Below, one piece after another: positions 60,749 through 64,000 of a stretch of 64,000 nt of DNA. The translations under genes were made by a program, and so were the position numbers. The DNA comes from Methylopila sp. M107 (GTDB lineage: Bacteria > Pseudomonadota > Alphaproteobacteria > Rhizobiales > Methylopilaceae). The notes below the pieces were generated by a model. It ran no database searches, was not told the origin of the DNA, and saw only the letters and a list, made by a program, of their open reading frames with translations. The DNA lies in NCBI RefSeq assembly GCF_000384475.1, contig NZ_ARWB01000001.1, positions 2,708,176 to 2,772,175 of the forward strand, read 5' to 3'. Each line of letters begins with the position of its first letter. The first letter of the stretch is position 1.

Positions 60749-62086
60749 ATGCAAACCGCCTTCGCCCCCGAGCGTCTCGCCGCCGACCCGCAGCTCGCTT
60801 CTTCCGAGAAGATTCTGCGCACCTGCGTGCATTGCGGGTTCTGCACCGCGACCTGCCCGACCTATGTGCTGCTCGGCGACGAACTCGACTCCCCGCGCGG
60901 AAGAATCTACCAGATCAAGGACATGCTCGAGGGGGACAAGCCCGCGACGCCCGAGATCGTCAAGCATATCGACCGCTGCCTGTCGTGCCTCTCTTGCATG
61001 ACCACATGTCCGTCCGACGTGCACTACATGCACCTCGTCGACCATGCCCGCGCGCATATCGAGGAAACCTACAAGCGCCCGCTCGCCGACCGTCTGACGC
61101 GGCGGCTGCTCGCTTTCGTGCTGCCCTATCCGGGCCGGTTCCGGCTCGCGCTCGCCGGCGCCTGGTTCGCGAAGCCGCTTGCGCCCGTGCTCGCAAAAAT
61201 CCCCGGCCTGTCGCGCGCCGCCGCGATGCTGAGGCTCGCGCCCGCCAAGGCGGCGTCGCGCTCGCACAATGAGGGCGTGCGGCTGTTTCCGGCGGAGGGC
61301 GAGCGCATTCAACGCGTCGCCATCCTGCAGGGCTGCGCCCAGCCGGTGCTGGAGCCGTCGATCAACGACGCCGCGATCCGCTTCCTCACCCGCCACGGGG
61401 TCGAAGTCGTGCAGGCTGAGGGCGAGGGCTGCTGCGGGGCGCTCGTCCACCATATGGGCCGCGAGCACGACAGCCTCGCCGCCGCGCGCAAGAACATCGA
61501 CGCGTGGGCGCGGGCCTCGGAAGCAGGAAAACTCGACGCCATCCTGATCACGACCTCCGGCTGCGGCACGACGATCAAGGACTACGGCTTCATGCTCCGC
61601 GACGACCCGGCCTATGCGGAGAAGGCGGCGTGGGTCTCCTCGATCGCACGGGATTTTTCGGAAGTGGCGGTCCGCCTCGACCTCAAGCTCGCGCGCGAGA
61701 CCGGTGAGGCGGTGACCTATCATTCCGCCTGCTCGATGCAGCACGGCCAGTCGATCCGCGACGAGCCGAAGTCGCTGCTGAAGGCCGCGGGTTTTCGCGT
61801 GCGGGAGCCCGCCGAAGGGCACCTCTGCTGCGGCTCCGCCGGCACCTACAACATTCTGCAGCCCGAAATCGCGACGCGCCTGCGCGACCGAAAGCTCGGC
61901 AACATCGCGAAGACCGCGCCGGAGATCATCGCGGCCGGCAATATCGGCTGCCTGACGCAGCTGCGCTCCGGCACGACGACGCCGTGCGTGCACACGGCGG
62001 AACTGCTCGACTGGGCGACCGGCGGCCCTCTGCCGGAGCCGCTCGCAGGGCTCGGGTTCGAGCGCCCGCGACAGGCGGCCGAATAA
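60749..62086 (+). CDS. glcF: glycolate oxidase iron-sulfur subunit GlcF
   Basis: 445 aa. Two 4Fe-4S motifs (CVHCGFCTATCPTY and CLSCLSCMTTCPSDV) and two CCG-type domains (GCCGALVHHMGRE and LCCGSAGTYNILQPE). It passes electrons from GlcDE to the quinone pool. Last gene of glcDE-DUF2585-glcF; the order D, E, F is canonical. Confidence 0.95.
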   Translation: MQTAFAPERLAADPQLASSEKILRTCVHCGFCTATCPTYVLLGDELDSPRGRIYQIKDMLEGDKPATPEIVKHIDRCLSCLSCMTTCPSDVHYMHLVDHARAHIEETYKRPLADRLTRRLLAFVLPYPGRFRLALAGAWFAKPLAPVLAKIPGLSRAAAMLRLAPAKAASRSHNEGVRLFPAEGERIQRVAILQGCAQPVLEPSINDAAIRFLTRHGVEVVQAEGEGCCGALVHHMGREHDSLAAARKNIDAWARASEAGKLDAILITTSGCGTTIKDYGFMLRDDPAYAEKAAWVSSIARDFSEVAVRLDLKLARETGEAVTYHSACSMQHGQSIRDEPKSLLKAAGFRVREPAEGHLCCGSAGTYNILQPEIATRLRDRKLGNIAKTAPEIIAAGNIGCLTQLRSGTTTPCVHTAELLDWATGGPLPEPLAGLGFERPRQAAE

Positions 62087-62224
62087 CCGGCCCCGCGCAT
62101 TACGACGATTTCATTCGCGCGACATCTTTCCGACACCGCGGCGGCGTCCGATTTCGATCGCAGCGCCGCCACGGCGGAGGTTCGCGCCAACGGTCGGCGC
62201 CAAGGGTTTCGGAAGGCCAACGTC

Positions 62225-63007
62225 ATGAACGATGCGGAACGCGACCTCATCTCAGGGCTCTTCAGCCGCATACGCGCGGTCGAGACCGCCCGGCGCGACC
62301 CGGAGGCGGAGGCCTATATCGCCGACCAGGTGTCGGCGCAGCCGCATGCGCCCTACGCCATGGCCCAGACCCTCGTGGTCCAGGACCAGTCGCTTAAAGC
62401 GGCGCAGGCGCGCATCGAGGAGCTGGAGCGCGAGCTCGCCGCCGCGCGTGAAGATGCGGAGCGGCCGGGCTCGTTCTCGGACGGGCTCGGGCAGCGCCCG
62501 TCCGTCGCGGCGCCTTCGCCGTCGCCCTGGGGCCCGCGCGCGCAGGAGACCATGGCGCGCGCAGAGGCGACGCGGCCCGGCGGCGCGTGGGGGCGGCCGG
62601 ACGAACCGCTGTCGCCGCCCTTCGGCGCCCCGCGGCCCGGCTATGGCCAGCAGGACGGCTATGGCGGCCAACCCGGATATGGCGCCCCGCAGCCGCGCTA
62701 CGAGGAGCCCTCGCGCGGCGGCGGGTTCCTGTCCGGCGCGCTGCAAACGGCCGCCGGCGTCGCGGCGGGCGCGCTGATCTTCCAGGGCGCGAAATCGATC
62801 TTCGGCGGCGGCGAGGAGAAGGCGCAAGGCGCAGGCGGCGAGGCCGCGCGGGCCGAAGGCGGCGGACAGGCCGCAGAAGCCGGCGACGCGGGCGGCGGGA
62901 GCACCAACGAGATCGGCGACTGGTTCGGCGGACTGTTCGGCGGCGCGACCGGCGACAGCGCGGCTGACGACCGCGCGGACGGAGACGGCGACGGCGACTG
63001 GACGTGA
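62225..63007 (+). CDS. DUF2076 domain protein
   Basis: 260 aa. The N-terminal DUF2076 domain reads MNDAERDLISGLFSRIRAVETARRDPEAEAYIADQVSAQPHAPYAMAQTLVVQDQSLKAAQARIEELE, with a coiled coil at about 55-80. The rest is Gly/Pro/Ala-rich with an AALIF-type helix (GGGFLSGALQTAAGVAAGALIFQGAKSIFGG) and an acidic Asp-rich end. Function unknown. Confidence 0.85.
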   Translation: MNDAERDLISGLFSRIRAVETARRDPEAEAYIADQVSAQPHAPYAMAQTLVVQDQSLKAAQARIEELERELAAAREDAERPGSFSDGLGQRPSVAAPSPSPWGPRAQETMARAEATRPGGAWGRPDEPLSPPFGAPRPGYGQQDGYGGQPGYGAPQPRYEEPSRGGGFLSGALQTAAGVAAGALIFQGAKSIFGGGEEKAQGAGGEAARAEGGGQAAEAGDAGGGSTNEIGDWFGGLFGGATGDSAADDRADGDGDGDWT

Positions 63008-63106
63008 TATCGATCGCGCGAAACCGAATGGCGCGCGATACGTTGACCGAGATCAGGGGCGCAGTCGCGCCGTCATGGCGCGCATGTCTGAGGTTGGAGT
63101 TCCGCA

Positions 63107-63295
63107 ATGAACTCTGAACGCGAACGCAAGCTTTCGCTTTCCGACCCGGGCCGCGAGGCGGCCGGCGACGAGCTGGAGCGTATTCTCGAAGAGCAGGAAT
63201 TGGCCGAGGCGGGCGAACCCACGGAGGACGCCGGCTTCGGCTCCTTCCTCGAGCGCTTTCCGATCGCGGCGCGCCGTAGCGACGCGCCCGGCTGA
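63107..63295 (+). CDS. small acidic hypothetical protein
   Basis: 62 aa, charged and probably mostly disordered (LSLSDPGREAAGDELERILEEQELAEAGEPTEDAGFGSFLERFP). GGAGTTCC precedes the ATG. Not recognised; coding is plausible because the frame is open, charged and not overlapped by another gene. Confidence 0.5.
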   Translation: MNSERERKLSLSDPGREAAGDELERILEEQELAEAGEPTEDAGFGSFLERFPIAARRSDAPG

Positions 63296-63456
63296 GGCGC
63301 GCCGGAGGATTGCCGGACGTCAGAGCATGCTTCGACTCGGGTTGAGCGCAGGCAGAGCATGCCTCGCGCCGCCCAGTTCAGTGTGGAGCTGCCCGATGAT
63401 GATGATGGGGACACGCCATCAGGCGCAGCTGGACCAGCCGTCCGGAGGCCCGATTC

Positions 63457-64000
63457 TCAGTTGACGATCATCATCAAAGGCGACGGTGGCGGGTCGCATG
63501 CGCGGGGCGCTGCCACCGTGCACTCTCGCTGCCGATCCTGGTTCGCGCCTTGCGCGAACCACATCAGGCGAGCCGTGACGGGGTTGTTGGCGCCTTTCGA
63601 AGACACGACGGTCGTGCGGATCTGGGCATTGTCCAAGCCCTCGTACAGCTTCCTGTCGATCTTGTAGTCGTTGTCCGACAAGGCTCCATCGCTGGCGGCG
63701 GCGTCCGCCTTCGGCGCGCCGCCGCCGTTCGGCGACTGGTCGCCGGCCGGCGTCTTGCCGACCACGAATTCTCGCGCCTTTTCAGATTTAAACCTGACCC
63801 GGCCGACGATGTCGTCGTTCCGGTCCACGACGGAGATAATCGGCAGACCCGGCATCGTTCCGCCGCCGCCGACCTCGAAGCGAGACCTCGACCGGGCGAC
63901 TTCCTTTTCGGACCACCCTTGGGCCGTGCGTTCGGCGACGAACGCGGCGTTCGTGTCTTCCGCGCCGTACTTTGAGTAGATCACGATCGGCTTTCCGTCG
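63457..64000 (-). CDS. hypothetical protein (3' part; start lies beyond the window)
   Basis: The minus-strand frame is open through position 64000, so the 175 codons from the internal GTG at 63984 are probably only the C-terminal part of a longer protein. Visible sequence includes GKPIVIYSKYGAEDTN, PGLPIISVVDRNDDIVGRVRFKSEKAREFVVGKTP, and a C-terminal acidic region with LSDNDYKIDRKLYEGLDN. Two Cys occur in the last 20 residues. I recognise no family; base composition is slightly lower in GC than upstream core genes. Confidence 0.5.
   Translation of the reverse strand, partial: DGKPIVIYSKYGAEDTNAAFVAERTAQGWSEKEVARSRSRFEVGGGGTMPGLPIISVVDRNDDIVGRVRFKSEKAREFVVGKTPAGDQSPNGGGAPKADAAASDGALSDNDYKIDRKLYEGLDNAQIRTTVVSSKGANNPVTARLMWFAQGANQDRQRECTVAAPRACDPPPSPLMMIVN

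Overview
The window is a high-GC alphaproteobacterial chromosome segment, most likely order Hyphomicrobiales (Rhizobiales). Supporting signs are Irr-type ICE boxes at bfr and near an fbp-like iron ABC transporter, two phasins, a PdhS/DivJ-like histidine kinase, class I lysyl-tRNA synthetase, DUF6460 and DUF2585 proteins, and several families of GC-rich palindromic intergenic repeats. Genus cannot be fixed from sequence alone; a Methylopila/Hansschlegelia-like bacterium would fit but is only a guess.

Layout. (1) About 1-14,320 is an accessory, defence-rich island that ends beside tRNA-Gly(CCC) at 14,584-14,657. It holds, left to right: the start of a putative cyclic-nucleotide-binding effector, an E2-like ubiquitin-conjugation protein and a tandem class III nucleotidyl cyclase in one overlapping minus-strand operon; a DUF2188 protein; a sigma-like/unknown/ImmA-IrrE triad; a complete QatABCD anti-phage operon; an XRE regulator; and a four-gene operon around an FtsH-like AAA+/HExxH protein with its own strong promoter. 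(2) 14,800-33,600 is mostly core genome: SCO protein, GT2 glycosyltransferase, periplasmic binding protein, lysK, pyrD, an S24 repressor-type regulator, MarR, WD40 plus CobW zinc GTPase, GH25 lysozyme, a TPR protein, a TetR/ABA4-like locus, bfr and bfd. (3) 33,700-39,000 is a glycerol locus (glpK, glpD) interrupted by accessory genes: orphan higA with a higB remnant, an AT-rich trypsin-like protease abutting glpK, and hicAB. (4) 39,250-64,000 is core again: MipA/OmpV-like protein, tRNA-His, phasins, histidine kinase, flavin reductase, fbpCAB-like Fe(III) uptake, an acyl-CoA synthetase/GNAT fusion, divergent lutABC and glcDE-DUF2585-glcF operons for lactate and glycolate oxidation, and small unknowns.

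The strongest candidate for an undescribed system is the left-end operon. A class III (Pycsar-type) cyclase is translationally coupled to an E2-like cysteine-rich protein of the kind found in short type II CBASS and to a putative cNMP-binding effector. That joins Pycsar-type signal synthesis to CBASS-type ubiquitin-like control. The FtsH-like four-gene cassette is a second candidate.
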